Assembly: GCF_000226955.1 (NCBI RefSeq)
Contig: NZ_AGFU01000026.1
Coordinates: forward strand, 49,896 to 113,895
Reading direction: 5' to 3'
Length of the DNA stretch: 64,000 bases
Source of the DNA: Sphingomonas elodea ATCC 31461
Lineage (GTDB): Bacteria; Pseudomonadota; Alphaproteobacteria; Sphingomonadales; Sphingomonadaceae
Shown in pieces: positions 26,438-35,840 of the stretch. Under the pieces are notes generated by a model. The model was not told where the DNA came from. It saw only the letters and a list, made by a program, of their open reading frames with translations, and did no database searches. The translations under genes were made by a program, and so were the position numbers. Every line of letters begins with the position of its first letter. Within the stretch, counting starts at the first letter, position 1.

Positions 26438-28156
26438 ATGTCTATTTCGAATCTACCGACGCGCCTCGCCGAGGCGCTGGAACAGCGTGGCTATTCCACG
26501 CTGACCCCCGTTCAGTCCGCCGTCCTGGAAGACCAGGCCGCGGGCCGCGACCTCATCGTTTCCGCCCAAACAGGCTCGGGCAAAACGGTCGCCTTCGGCC
26601 TTGCCATGGCGCCGGAGCTGCTCGCCGGCGAAGAGATGCTGCCGCCCGCCGGCGCGCCGCTCGCCCTGATCATCGCGCCGACGCGTGAGCTGGCGCTGCA
26701 GGTCAGCCGTGAGCTGATCTGGCTCTACAGCCCGGCCGGCGCGCGCATCGCCACCTGCGTCGGCGGCATGGACGCCTCCAAGGAGCGTCGCACGCTCAAC
26801 CACGGCGCCCATATCGTCGTCGGCACGCCGGGCCGCCTTCGCGACCATCTCGAGCGCGGTGCGCTCGACCTGTCCAGCCTGCGCGTCGCGGTGCTCGACG
26901 AGGCCGACGAGATGCTCGACATGGGCTTCCGCGAGGAGCTCGAGGCGATCCTCGACGCGACGCCCGAAGGCCGCCGCACCCTGCTCTTCTCGGCGACGAT
27001 GCCGCGCCCGATCGTCGCGCTGGCCAAGCGCTACCAGCGCAACGCCTTCCAGATCACCACCAAGAGCGACGATCGCGGCCACGGCGATATCAGCTACCAG
27101 GCGGTGACGGTCGCGCCGGCCGATATCGAGCATGTCGTGATCAACCTGCTGCGCCTGCACGAGGCGGAGACGGCGATCCTGTTCTGCGCGACGCGCGACA
27201 ATGTCCGCCATCTCCATGCCAGCCTGATGGAGCGCGGCTTCGCGGCCGTGGCGCTGTCCGGCGAGCATTCGCAGTCCGAGCGCAACCATGCGCTGCAGGC
27301 GCTGCGCGATCGCCGCGCCCGCGTCTGCGTCGCCACCGACGTGGCGGCACGCGGCATCGACCTGCCGACGCTGACGCTGGTCGTCCATGTCGAACTGCCG
27401 CGCGATGCCGAGACGCTCCAGCACCGTTCGGGCCGTACCGGCCGCGCGGGCAAGAAGGGCACCGCGGTCCTCATCGTCCCCTATCCGCGTCGTCGCCGCG
27501 TCGAGCAGATGCTGCACGGCGCGCGCATTCCGGCGGTGTGGATCGATGCGCCGACGCCCGAGCAGATTCGCGCGGCCGATCGCGAGCGCCTGATCGCCGC
27601 GCTGCTCCAGCCGATCGAGACCGACGAGGAAGACGTGGCCCTCGCCGAGCGCCTGCTCGCCGAGAAGACGCCGGCCGAGATCGCCGCCGCACTGGTTCGC
27701 GCGCACCGCTCGCAGCTGCCCGAGCCCGAGGAACTGATCGAGGCGACCCCCGAGGCGCGCCGCGCCGCGCAGCAGGAGCGGCACCGCCCCGGTTTCGACG
27801 ACACGGTGTGGTTCCGCATGGATATCGGACGTCGCCAGAATGCCGACCCGCGCTGGATCCTGCCGCTGATCTGCCGCCGCGGGCACATCACCCGCAACGA
27901 AGTCGGCGCGATCCGCATCGCGGCGAACGAGACGCACTTCCAGATTCCGTCGCAGCTCGCGGCGAAGTTCGCGGCAGCGGTCGACAAGTTCGCGCGCACG
28001 GCCGGCGATGACGATGACGGCATCCGCATCGAGCGCGCGACCGAAGCGCCGCAGCCGGGCGCGCGTGCCGATGGTCCGACGCGTCGCGGTCCTCCGAACC
28101 GCAGCAACGCCAACGGCAAGCCCGGCGGCTTCCGCAAGGGCCCGCCGCGCCGCTGA
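26438..28156 (+). CDS. DEAD-box ATP-dependent RNA helicase with C-terminal RNA-binding domain
   Basis: 572 residues. All helicase motifs are present in order: AQTGSGKT, PTRELA, TPGR, VLDEADEM, SAT, and HRSGRTGRAG at the end of the second RecA domain. After residue 400 comes a DbpA/CsdA-type RNA-binding domain (WFRMDIGRRQNADPRWILPLICRRGHITRNEVG region), then a basic Arg/Gly-rich tail. Likely acts in ribosome assembly or mRNA turnover. The exact orthologue (DeaD or DbpA) is not decided, so no symbol is given. Confidence 0.94.
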   Translation: MSISNLPTRLAEALEQRGYSTLTPVQSAVLEDQAAGRDLIVSAQTGSGKTVAFGLAMAPELLAGEEMLPPAGAPLALIIAPTRELALQVSRELIWLYSPAGARIATCVGGMDASKERRTLNHGAHIVVGTPGRLRDHLERGALDLSSLRVAVLDEADEMLDMGFREELEAILDATPEGRRTLLFSATMPRPIVALAKRYQRNAFQITTKSDDRGHGDISYQAVTVAPADIEHVVINLLRLHEAETAILFCATRDNVRHLHASLMERGFAAVALSGEHSQSERNHALQALRDRRARVCVATDVAARGIDLPTLTLVVHVELPRDAETLQHRSGRTGRAGKKGTAVLIVPYPRRRRVEQMLHGARIPAVWIDAPTPEQIRAADRERLIAALLQPIETDEEDVALAERLLAEKTPAEIAAALVRAHRSQLPEPEELIEATPEARRAAQQERHRPGFDDTVWFRMDIGRRQNADPRWILPLICRRGHITRNEVGAIRIAANETHFQIPSQLAAKFAAAVDKFARTAGDDDDGIRIERATEAPQPGARADGPTRRGPPNRSNANGKPGGFRKGPPRR

Positions 28157-28166
28157 GGATTGGGGT

Positions 28167-28194
28167 GCTCCCCTTCCTGAGGTGGAAGGGGAGC
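28167..28194. terminator. Strong hairpin downstream of the helicase gene
   Basis: Perfect 11-bp arms GCTCCCCTTCC and GGAAGGGGAGC flank a 6-bp loop, 10 bp after the helicase stop codon. There is no clear T-run, so it may be a 3'-end stabiliser rather than a terminator. Confidence 0.5.
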
Positions 28195-28215
28195 GGCTTG
28201 CTCTACTTTAAAGCT

Positions 28216-28309
28216 GTCATCCCGGCGAAAGCCGGGATCCATTCGCCACTGCGCCAAAGCAAAAGCCGCATCGGCGCCCCCAATGGATTCCGGCTTTCGC
28301 CGGAATGAC
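28216..28309. repeat. 94-bp REP-like doublet, copy 1
   Basis: The first 28 bp (starting GTCATCCCGGCGAAAGCC) and the last 28 bp are inverted copies, with two mismatches between them that are compensated inside each hairpin. A second element of the same 94-bp length and arm sequence is at 56555. It occupies the convergent gap between the helicase gene and trmJ. Confidence 0.75.
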
Positions 28310-28326
28310 GACATGGGGACGCGGCT

Positions 28327-29049
28327 TTACTCCGCCCGGTGGCGCTTCCGGCCATCCAGCGCGGACAGCACCCCGCGCAGCGTGCGCAGTTCCTGGCTCG
28401 ACCAGCGCGGCTTGGTCAGCAGCGTGCGCAGCGTGCGCTTGGTCGACGGCACCCGGTCCGGCGGGAAATAATAGCCCGAATCGTCCAGCATCGCGTCGAG
28501 CTGGCCGATCATCCCGTCCAGTTCCTCCTGCGGCGCGGGCGGATCGAGGTCGACCGCGGGCGGGCTTTCCAGCCCGACATGCTTGGACCATTCATAGGCG
28601 ACCAGGATTACCGCCTGGGCGAGGTTCAGCGAGCCGAATTCCGGGTTGATCGGCACGGTGATGATCGTGCGGGCAAGTGCCACATCGTCGGTTTCCAGCC
28701 CCGAGCGCTCCGGCCCGAACAGGATCGCGCTGCGGGTGGCGGCGCCGTGGATCTCGCGCGCGGCGACCTCGGGCGTCACCACCGGCTTGGTCACGCCGCG
28801 TTTGCGCACCGTGGTGGCATAGACCTGCGCGCAATCCGCCACCGCATCGGCGACGGTCTCGAAGACCTGCGCCTTTTCCAGCACGATGTCGGCGCCGCTC
28901 GCTGCAGGACCTGCCGAGGGGTTCGGCCAGCCGTCACGCGGGCTCACCAAGCGCATCTCGGTCAGCCCGAAATTGAGCATGGCGCGCGCGGCCTTGCCGA
29001 TATTCTCGCCCAGCTGCGGGCGGACGAGCACGATCACGGGAGAATTCAA
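28327..29049 (-). CDS. trmJ: tRNA/rRNA 2'-O-methyltransferase, TrmJ-like (SPOUT)
   Basis: 240 residues. SPOUT fold with the three SpoU motifs: [16 protein letters not shown] at the N-terminus, [15 protein letters not shown] mid-protein, and [15 protein letters not shown] forming the knotted SAM site. The C-terminal extension fits TrmJ, which methylates position 32 of tRNAs. It overlaps nrdR by 4 bp and is the last gene of an rpiB-glyA-nrdR-trmJ run. Confidence 0.85.
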   Translation of the reverse strand: MNSPVIVLVRPQLGENIGKAARAMLNFGLTEMRLVSPRDGWPNPSAGPAASGADIVLEKAQVFETVADAVADCAQVYATTVRKRGVTKPVVTPEVAAREIHGAATRSAILFGPERSGLETDDVALARTIITVPINPEFGSLNLAQAVILVAYEWSKHVGLESPPAVDLDPPAPQEELDGMIGQLDAMLDDSGYYFPPDRVPSTKRTLRTLLTKPRWSSQELRTLRGVLSALDGRKRHRAE

Positions 29050-29522
29050 CTTTTGCCGACCTCGCTGACGTTACCGGCGAATTCCTCGAAGTCCTTCGCC
29101 TCGCGGAAGTCCTTATACACGCTGGCGAAGCGGATATAGGCCACCGAATCGAGGCCCTTGAGCGCCTCCATCACCAGCTCGCCGATGCGCTGGGAGGGGA
29201 TTTCGCTCTCGCCCGTCGTTTCCAGCTGCCGCTGGATGCCCGAGACCAGCCGCTCGATCTGGGCGGGCTGGATCGGCCGCTTGCGACACGCGGTGGAGAC
29301 CGAGCGCATCAGCTTCTCGCGCTCGAACGGCTCGCGACGCCCCTCGATTCCATTGGCGCCGCTCTTCACGACGGTCAGGTCGCGCAGCTGGATGCGCTCG
29401 AAGGTGGTGAAGCGCGCGCCGCACGCCTCGCACTGCCGGCGCCTGCGGATCGCCGCCCCGTCGTCGGTGGGGCGGCTATCCTTTACCTGGCTGGCTTCAT
29501 TCGAACAGAAGGGGCAGCGCAC
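29046..29522 (-). CDS. nrdR: Ribonucleotide reductase regulator NrdR
   Basis: 158 residues. N-terminal zinc ribbon with CPFC and CEAC ([17 protein letters not shown] ... [18 protein letters not shown]), followed by an ATP-cone (about 50-140). It senses dATP/ATP and represses nrd genes. Immediately downstream of glyA with no intergenic gap, an order common in alphaproteobacteria. Confidence 0.96.
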   Translation of the reverse strand: MRCPFCSNEASQVKDSRPTDDGAAIRRRRQCEACGARFTTFERIQLRDLTVVKSGANGIEGRREPFEREKLMRSVSTACRKRPIQPAQIERLVSGIQRQLETTGESEIPSQRIGELVMEALKGLDSVAYIRFASVYKDFREAKDFEEFAGNVSEVGKS

Positions 29523-30830
29523 TTAGCCGCCGTAGATCGGGAAGCGTTCGCACAGCGCGCGGACGCGGGCCTTCACATCGGCCTCGACCGCGGCGTCGCC
29601 CGCCTCGCCCTTGGTGCGCAGCCCCTCGAGCACGTCGGCGACCATGTTGCCGATCTCGCGGAACTCGGCCGGGCCGAAGCCGCGGGTGGTGCCCGCCGGC
29701 GAGCCGACGCGGATGCCGCTGGTCTTCATCGGCGGCAGCGGATCGTTGGGGATGCCGTTCTTGTTGCAGGTGATCGCCGCGCGCTCCAGCGCCTCGTCGG
29801 CATCCTTGCCGGTCACGCCCAGCGGGGTGAGGTCGACCAGCGCGAGGTGCGTGTCGGTGCCGCCCGAGACGAGGTTCGCGCCGCGCTCCTTGAGCGTCGC
29901 CGCCAGCACCTTGGCGTTCTCGACCACCGCCGCGGCATAGCTCTTGAACTCGGGACGCAGCGCCTCGCCGAACGCGACCGCCTTGGCGGCGATCACGTGC
30001 ATCAGCGGGCCGCCCTGCAGGCCCGGGAACACCGCCGAGTTGATCTTCTTCGCGATCGCTTCGTCGTTGGTCATGATCATGCCGCCACGGGGCCCGCGCA
30101 GCGTCTTGTGCGTGGTGGTGGTGACGACATGCGCATGGCCGAACGGGGTCGGGTGGACGCCGCCCGCGACCAGGCCGGCGAAGTGCGCCATGTCGACCAT
30201 GAACGTCGCGCCGACCTCGTCCGCGATCGCGCGGAAGCGGGCGAAATCGATGTGGCGCGGATAGGCCGAGCCGCCGGTGATGATCAGCTTGGGGCTATGC
30301 TCCTTGGCGAGCGCCAGCACCTGGTCATAGTCGATCAGGTGATCGTCGGGACGCACGCCATACTGCACCGCGTTGAACCACTTGCCGCTCATCGCCGCGC
30401 GCGCGCCGTGGGTCAGGTGGCCGCCGGCATCGAGGCTCAGGCCGAGGATGGTATCGCCCGGCTTGGTCAGCGCGAGCATCACCGCGCCATTGGCCTGCGC
30501 GCCCGAATGCGGCTGGACGTTGGCGAAGCCGCAGCCGAACAGCTGCTTGGCGCGATCGATCGCCAGCTGCTCCACCTCGTCGGACGGGTGGCAGCCCTGG
30601 TAATAGCGCTTGCCGGGATAGCCCTCGGCATATTTGTTGGTGAACACCGAGCCCTGCGCCTCGAGCACCGCCTTGGAGACGATGTTCTCGGACGCGATCA
30701 GCTCGATCTGATACTGCTCGCGGGCGAGCTCATGCTCGACGCCGGCGAACACCGCCGGATCGACATCGGCGAGCGATTTGGTGAAGAAGCCATCCGGCTG
30801 AAGGCCTGCCGTAACGGGGTTGGTGCTCAT
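29523..30830 (-). CDS. glyA: Serine hydroxymethyltransferase
   Basis: 435 residues from the ATG at 30830. PLP enzyme with the lysine in [15 protein letters not shown], the [14 protein letters not shown] and [14 protein letters not shown] blocks. It interconverts serine and glycine with tetrahydrofolate, feeding one-carbon metabolism. Its start overlaps the rpiB end (4 bp) and its stop abuts nrdR, so all are likely one transcript. Confidence 0.97.
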   Translation of the reverse strand: MSTNPVTAGLQPDGFFTKSLADVDPAVFAGVEHELAREQYQIELIASENIVSKAVLEAQGSVFTNKYAEGYPGKRYYQGCHPSDEVEQLAIDRAKQLFGCGFANVQPHSGAQANGAVMLALTKPGDTILGLSLDAGGHLTHGARAAMSGKWFNAVQYGVRPDDHLIDYDQVLALAKEHSPKLIITGGSAYPRHIDFARFRAIADEVGATFMVDMAHFAGLVAGGVHPTPFGHAHVVTTTTHKTLRGPRGGMIMTNDEAIAKKINSAVFPGLQGGPLMHVIAAKAVAFGEALRPEFKSYAAAVVENAKVLAATLKERGANLVSGGTDTHLALVDLTPLGVTGKDADEALERAAITCNKNGIPNDPLPPMKTSGIRVGSPAGTTRGFGPAEFREIGNMVADVLEGLRTKGEAGDAAVEADVKARVRALCERFPIYGG

Positions 30831-31279
30831 GCGGGGCTCCTTTCGGGGTTGCCAAGCTTCTCCACGCGGCGGACGTGCCGATCGCCGAGGAAAGCCGTTT
30901 CGAGAAAACTGGTGATGCAGGCCTTGGCCATCTCGATGCCGATCAGCCGCGCGCCGAGGGCGATGACATTGGCATCGTTGTGCTGGCGCGCAAGGCTGGC
31001 CGAGAGCGGCTCGGAAACGAGTGCGCAGCGCGCGGCCGGGTTGCGGTTCACCGCGATCGAGATGCCGATGCCCGATCCGCACAGCGCGACGCCGAAGGTC
31101 GCTTCGCCGGTCTCGATCGCCTTGCCCAGGCGGTAGCCGTAATCCGGATAGTCGACGCTCTCCGGACCGTTCGTGCCCAGATCGAGCACGTCATGGCCGA
31201 GGCCACGCAACCAATCGGCGAGTTCTGCCTTCATGGCGAAGGCGGCGTGATCCGACGCGAGGGCGATGCGATGTGACAT
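30827..31279 (-). CDS. rpiB: Ribose-5-phosphate isomerase B
   Basis: 150 residues. LacA/RpiB fold with [13 protein letters not shown] at the N-terminus, [16 protein letters not shown] (active-site Cys) and [19 protein letters not shown]. It interconverts ribose-5-phosphate and ribulose-5-phosphate. First gene of the rpiB-glyA-nrdR-trmJ group, overlapping glyA by 4 bp. Confidence 0.95.
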   Translation of the reverse strand: MSHRIALASDHAAFAMKAELADWLRGLGHDVLDLGTNGPESVDYPDYGYRLGKAIETGEATFGVALCGSGIGISIAVNRNPAARCALVSEPLSASLARQHNDANVIALGARLIGIEMAKACITSFLETAFLGDRHVRRVEKLGNPERSPA

Positions 31280-31332
31280 GGCGCGCCCTCTACGCGCGTG
31301 TGCGCCCGCTGGCTAGACACCCAGGAGACCAT

Positions 31333-31596
31333 ATGCCGAAGACTCTGCCCCTTCTTTTGCCTGCGCTGGTGCTGGGGCTCACCGCCTGCTCGCCGAGCAC
31401 CGAGGACCGCGTCGACAATTCGCTCGATCGCACCGGCGATTCGGTCTCCAACTTCGCGGACCGCTTGGGAGACCAGATCGAGAATCGCGTGGACAAGGCC
31501 GGCCGCGCGATCCGTGAAGGTGCTGACGATACCGGCGACGCGCTCGCCAATGGCGTGGACCGCACCGGCAACGCCATCGACGACGCCGCACGGTGA
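31333..31596 (+). CDS. Small lipoprotein with repeated heptad-like segments
   Basis: 87 residues. Signal peptide with a lipobox GLTAC (Cys about residue 19). The rest is built of short repeats such as DNSLDRTGDSVSN, DDTGDALANGVDRTGNAIDD, a pattern of amphipathic coil like small stress or entericidin-related lipoproteins (inference). Divergent from rpiB with a 53-bp gap. It ends just before a short GC-rich hairpin at about 31605-31625. Confidence 0.65.
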   Translation: MPKTLPLLLPALVLGLTACSPSTEDRVDNSLDRTGDSVSNFADRLGDQIENRVDKAGRAIREGADDTGDALANGVDRTGNAIDDAAR

Positions 31597-31647
31597 TGCT
31601 TCCCCCCTCCCGCTTGCGGGAGGGGGACGCAAGCGGAAGAGGATTCG

Positions 31648-32856
31648 CTACGCCGCCGCTCTCTTCCCGCGCTTCGGGCTTGCCGACTTGAGCACCCCGC
31701 GCCGGAACAGCCGCGCCGCGATGGTCAGCGTGATCGCCACCCACAGCCCCTGCCAGGCAAAGGCGATCGCGTGCGGCCACAGTTCCGGCGCGTTCGCCGC
31801 CCGCGCCGCCATCGCCATCGGCGAGCTGAACGGCACGACTTGCGCCGCCGTCGCCACCCAGCTCTCCGGGTTGCCCGCCGCGTAGGACGCCATGCCGAAC
31901 ATCGCGAACTGGAAGATGGTGATCGGCAGCGACAGCATCTGGATCTCGCGCTGGGTGGAGGCGAGCGAGCCGACGCCCAGGAACACCGCGCTCTGCAACA
32001 GATAGGCCATCACGAAATAGCCGATCAGCAGCAACGGAAAGATCGGCCCCACCGCCACGCTCAGGTCCGAGAGCGCCCCCGCCAGGCCCGCGGGCATCAG
32101 CTTCGGCAGGTTGGCGACCAGCGTGCCCCAGAAGGCGACGAACAGCAGCGCCGAGCCGAAGGCGCCGAGCAGCTTGCCGAAAAAGACGCTCTCGAGCGGC
32201 ACCGCGGCGGCGAGGATCTCGATGACCTTGTTCGACCGCTCCTCCGCCATCGCGCCCACCGCCTGGCCCGAGAGCATCAGCGTGACAAGGAAGATGGCGA
32301 AGGTGGAAAAATAGGCCGCCTGCCCGCGACCGCTGACCGTGGGCGCCTCGCGGGCGACCGTTTCGAAATGGGCTATGCTGCGGATGCCCGCGGCATGTTC
32401 GGCACGGAGCGTCTGCGCGGCGAGCGCGGCGAGGTACCGGCCTTCCGCCTCGGCACCGGCGCGGCGCAGCACGGTCGGGCGGTCGAGCGGTCCGTAGAGC
32501 ACCGCCGCCGCTTCCATCGTATCGGAATCGAACACCGCCCGCGCCTGTTTCGCGGTGTCGGCCTGCTGCGTTTCCAGCCGCAGCCTGGGACGCGCGGAAT
32601 CGCGGGTGAACACGCTGCGCAGCTCGCGATCCGTGGCGCGCAATGCGTCCTGCTGGCCGGCAGGCGCGATCGCGACGATCACCTGCCGCGCCTCGCCGGC
32701 AGCGCCGGCAGCCTGCCCGCTGAGCCCCCCGATCACCACGAAGCCGATCATCAGCAGCGGGCTGAGCAGGAACAGCAGGAAGGTCGGCGTCATCACCGTC
32801 GCCTTGAGGTCGCGGCGGGCGATGGTGAGGGCGTGGCGCAGGAAGCGGGGCATCAT
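31648..32856 (-). CDS. ABC-2 type exporter permease (NatB-like)
   Basis: 402 residues from the first of two tandem ATGs, overlapping the ATPase stop. One N-terminal helix (TPTFLLFLLSPLLMIGFVVIGG), a large extracytoplasmic domain (about 55-180), then five or six helices. SEERSNKVIEILAAAVP-type sequence (EERSNKVIEILAAAVPLES) is the ABC-2 permease signature. With the ATPase it probably exports sodium, a drug or another small molecule. The substrate cannot be inferred. Confidence 0.88.
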   Translation of the reverse strand: MMPRFLRHALTIARRDLKATVMTPTFLLFLLSPLLMIGFVVIGGLSGQAAGAAGEARQVIVAIAPAGQQDALRATDRELRSVFTRDSARPRLRLETQQADTAKQARAVFDSDTMEAAAVLYGPLDRPTVLRRAGAEAEGRYLAALAAQTLRAEHAAGIRSIAHFETVAREAPTVSGRGQAAYFSTFAIFLVTLMLSGQAVGAMAEERSNKVIEILAAAVPLESVFFGKLLGAFGSALLFVAFWGTLVANLPKLMPAGLAGALSDLSVAVGPIFPLLLIGYFVMAYLLQSAVFLGVGSLASTQREIQMLSLPITIFQFAMFGMASYAAGNPESWVATAAQVVPFSSPMAMAARAANAPELWPHAIAFAWQGLWVAITLTIAARLFRRGVLKSASPKRGKRAAA

Positions 32857-33779
32857 GCGACCGTCTCCGGCTGGTCGGCCATCGCGTCTGCACCGACGAT
32901 GCGAACGAAAGCGTCGTGCAATCCGGGCCGCTCGATCGACAGGCCGGAGATGCCATGCCCCGCGTCGATCAGCCGGACGAGCAGCGCCTCGATGCCGCCA
33001 TCGGGTACGGTGAAGCGCCAGCTGCCCTCCTGCCGCACGGCGTCCGCCGGCAACATGGCCGCGATCGCGTCGGCATCCTGGTGCGGCGTGTAGCGCGCCC
33101 GCAGCGGCAGCAGCGCGCGGGCTTCGTCCACCGTCCCCTCGAACCGCACCTGGCCGCCGGCGATCACCGAGATGCGCTCGCACAGGCGCTCGGCATGCGC
33201 CATCACATGGGTGGAAAAGAGAATGGTGGCGCCGCGATCCCGCTGGGCGCGGATCAGCAGCTCCAGTCGCTCCTGGTTTACGGGATCGAGCCCCGAAAAG
33301 GGCTCGTCGAGCACCAGCAGATCGGGTTCGTGCACCACCGATCCGAGCAGCTGGACCAGTTGCGCCATGCCCTTCGACAGCTTGCGGATCTTGTCGTCGG
33401 CGGCGTGGCCGAGGCCGGCGCTTTCCAGCAGCGCCCCCGCGCGCTGGCGCCCGGTATTCCAGGGCAGGCCGCGCAGCGCGCCCATGAAGGCGATCGCCTC
33501 CCGACACTTCATGTTGGGATAGAGCCCGCGCTCCTCGGGCAGATAGCCGACGCGGTCGCTCTCGTCGCGCGGGAAGCGGCTGCCGAGCAGGGTGCGCTCG
33601 CCCTCGTCGGGCTCGATGATGCCGAGCAGCATGCGCAGCGTCGTCGTCTTGCCCGCGCCGTTGGGACCGAGCACACCGTAGATGAGCCCCTTGGGCACGG
33701 CGATCCCGACACCGTCGACGGCGCGGCGATCGCCGAAGCGCTTGACCAGCCCGGAGGCGCTGACGGCCAGTTCCTGCAC
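32853..33779 (-). CDS. ABC transporter ATP-binding protein (NatA-like)
   Basis: 308 residues from a GTG preceded by a strong GGGGGAGG site; a TTG six codons earlier is the alternative. Walker A is GPNGAGKTT, the signature region reads LSKGMAQLVQLLGS, Walker B is LLVLDEPFSGLD, and there is a C-terminal extension. It pairs with the permease that overlaps it. It is divergent from queG. Confidence 0.9.
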   Translation of the reverse strand: MQELAVSASGLVKRFGDRRAVDGVGIAVPKGLIYGVLGPNGAGKTTTLRMLLGIIEPDEGERTLLGSRFPRDESDRVGYLPEERGLYPNMKCREAIAFMGALRGLPWNTGRQRAGALLESAGLGHAADDKIRKLSKGMAQLVQLLGSVVHEPDLLVLDEPFSGLDPVNQERLELLIRAQRDRGATILFSTHVMAHAERLCERISVIAGGQVRFEGTVDEARALLPLRARYTPHQDADAIAAMLPADAVRQEGSWRFTVPDGGIEALLVRLIDAGHGISGLSIERPGLHDAFVRIVGADAMADQPETVA

Positions 33780-33820
33780 TTTGCCTCCCCCTCGCAATCA
33801 CAACGTGGTAGCGGGAGGGC

Positions 33821-34966
33821 GTGCGACAAGACAAGCCCATCGAAGAACGACTGAAGGCGAAGGCGGCGGAAATCGGCTTCGCGGCCTGCGGCATCGCGGA
33901 TGCCGACGCCGCCCCGCAGACCGCGGCGCGACTGCAGGCCTGGCTGGCCGAAGGCGCACATGGCGACATGCTATGGATGGAGGAGCGCGCCGAGCAGCGC
34001 GGCAGCCCGAAGGGCCTGTGGCCGGAGGTGCGCTCGGTGATCGCGCTGGGCATGAGCTATGCCCCCGCCGCCGATCCGCTGGCGCTGGCGGAGGAGGGCG
34101 AGGTCGGCCGCATCTCGGTCTACGCGCAGGGCGCCGACTATCACGACGTGGTCAAGCGCCGGCTGAAGGAACTCGCCCGCTGGCTGGTAGCCGAGGCGCC
34201 CGGCGCCGACGTGAAGGTGTTCGTCGATACCGCGCCGGTGATGGAAAAGCCGCTGTCCGAAGCCGCCGGGCTCGGCTGGCAGGGCAAGCACACCAATCTG
34301 GTGAGCCGGGCGCATGGCAGCTGGCTGTTCCTCGGCGCGATCTACACCACGCTGGAGCTGGCATCCGACGGCCCGAGCGGCGGGAGCTGCGGCAGCTGCG
34401 ACGCCTGCCAGACCGCCTGCCCCACGGACGCCTTCCCCGCGCCGTACCGCATCGATGCGCGGCGCTGCGTCTCCTACCTGACGATCGAGAACAAGGGGCC
34501 GATCCCGCACGCCTTCCGCGAAGCGATCGGCAACCGCATCTATGGCTGCGACGATTGCCTGGCGGTGTGCCCGTGGAACAAGTTCGCCGTCGCCGCGCAG
34601 GCCAACCTCGCCTTCCACCCCCGCGCCGAACTGACCGTGCCCTATCTCGCCGACCTGCTGGCGCTGGACGATGCCAGCTTCCGCACGGTCTTCGCGGGCT
34701 CGCCGATCAAGCGCATCGGGCGCGACCGGATGATGCGCAACTGCCTGATCGCCGCCGGCAACAGCGGCAGCGCGCGGCTGGCGCCGGCGGCGACGGCGCT
34801 GCTCGACGATCCCGCCCCGGTGGTGCGCGGCGCCGCGATCTGGGCGCTGGCGCGTCTGGACCCGTTCCGCTGGCAGGAAGCGCGCGTCGCCCGTGCCCGC
34901 AGCGAGGCCGATCCGCAGGTTCGGGCGGAGTGGGACGGGCTTGACTCCCCTGCCCCTCCCCGCTAG
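33821..34966 (+). CDS. queG: Epoxyqueuosine reductase
   Basis: 381 residues from a GTG. N-terminal cobalamin-binding region, then two 4Fe-4S ferredoxin motifs ([12 protein letters not shown] and [11 protein letters not shown]), and HEAT-like repeats at the end ([18 protein letters not shown]). It reduces epoxyqueuosine to queuosine in tRNA and needs cobalamin, which is of interest because cobS and cobT are in the same window. Confidence 0.95.
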   Translation: MRQDKPIEERLKAKAAEIGFAACGIADADAAPQTAARLQAWLAEGAHGDMLWMEERAEQRGSPKGLWPEVRSVIALGMSYAPAADPLALAEEGEVGRISVYAQGADYHDVVKRRLKELARWLVAEAPGADVKVFVDTAPVMEKPLSEAAGLGWQGKHTNLVSRAHGSWLFLGAIYTTLELASDGPSGGSCGSCDACQTACPTDAFPAPYRIDARRCVSYLTIENKGPIPHAFREAIGNRIYGCDDCLAVCPWNKFAVAAQANLAFHPRAELTVPYLADLLALDDASFRTVFAGSPIKRIGRDRMMRNCLIAAGNSGSARLAPAATALLDDPAPVVRGAAIWALARLDPFRWQEARVARARSEADPQVRAEWDGLDSPAPPR

Positions 34967-35113
34967 GCGCGCCCCTTCGCAATTGGCCCCGCACCCCCGG
35001 TGAAGCGGTGGCCCTGCGCTTTTCTTGACCGAGAAGCACAGGCGAAACCGGGATCGCGATCAGGGCGGTTCGCCACCCGGGTCAACGTCACAGCAGTTGG
35101 TAAAGGATTTTAC

Positions 35114-35728
35114 ATGTCGAAGCGCTCCAGCGCCAAGCATAAGCTCGATCGCCGCATGGGCGAAAACATCTGGGGTCGTCCGAAGTCCCCGGTGAACAAG
35201 CGTGAGTACGGCCCGGGCCAGCACGGCCAGCGCCGCAAGGGCAAGATGTCGGACTTCGGCATCCAGCTGCGCGCCAAGCAGAAGCTCAAGGGCTATTACG
35301 GCGACATCACCGAGAAGCAGTTCAAGCGCTCGTACGAAGACGCGTCGCGCATGAAGGGTGACACCGGTCAGAACCTGATCGGCCTGCTCGAGCAGCGCCT
35401 CGACATGATCGTCTACCGCGCCAAGTTCGCGCCGACGATCTTCGCGGCCCGCCAGCTGGTCAACCACGGTCACATCCGCGTCGACGGCGAGAAGTGCAAC
35501 ATCGGTTCGCGCCGCATCAAGCCGGGCCAGGAAATCAGCCTGAGCAGCAAGGCACAGGAAATGGCCCTGGTCATGGAAGCGCAGAGCCTCGCCGAGCGCG
35601 ATATCCCCGACTATGTCGCGCCGGACGGTGCGGCGAAGGTCACCTTCACCCGCGTGCCGACGCTCGACGAAGTGCCGTACCCGGTGAAGATGGAACCGAA
35701 CCTGGTCGTCGAGTTCTACTCGCGCTAA
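35114..35728 (+). CDS. rpsD: Small ribosomal subunit protein uS4
   Basis: 204 residues from the ATG at 35114 ([21 protein letters not shown]). An S4 RNA-binding domain follows (about 95-155, [14 protein letters not shown] and [12 protein letters not shown]). It nucleates 30S assembly and may repress its own translation. A terminator follows. An earlier in-frame ATG at 35000 is rejected because the extension does not match S4. Confidence 0.97.
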   Translation: MSKRSSAKHKLDRRMGENIWGRPKSPVNKREYGPGQHGQRRKGKMSDFGIQLRAKQKLKGYYGDITEKQFKRSYEDASRMKGDTGQNLIGLLEQRLDMIVYRAKFAPTIFAARQLVNHGHIRVDGEKCNIGSRRIKPGQEISLSSKAQEMALVMEAQSLAERDIPDYVAPDGAAKVTFTRVPTLDEVPYPVKMEPNLVVEFYSR

Positions 35729-35755
35729 TTTGGCTTCCTTCGGGAACGAGAAACG

Positions 35756-35782
35756 GGGCGGTCCTTCGGGGCCGCCCTTTTT
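35756..35782 (+). terminator. rpsD terminator
   Basis: A 9-bp GC-rich stem closed by a TTCG tetraloop is followed by five T residues, 28 bp after the rpsD stop. This is a standard Rho-independent terminator. Confidence 0.9.
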
Positions 35783-35840
35783 CGTTGGGCTGGACCGGGC
35801 CTGCCGGGCTTGCCAGAACGGGCGCATCAGGAGGACCTCC

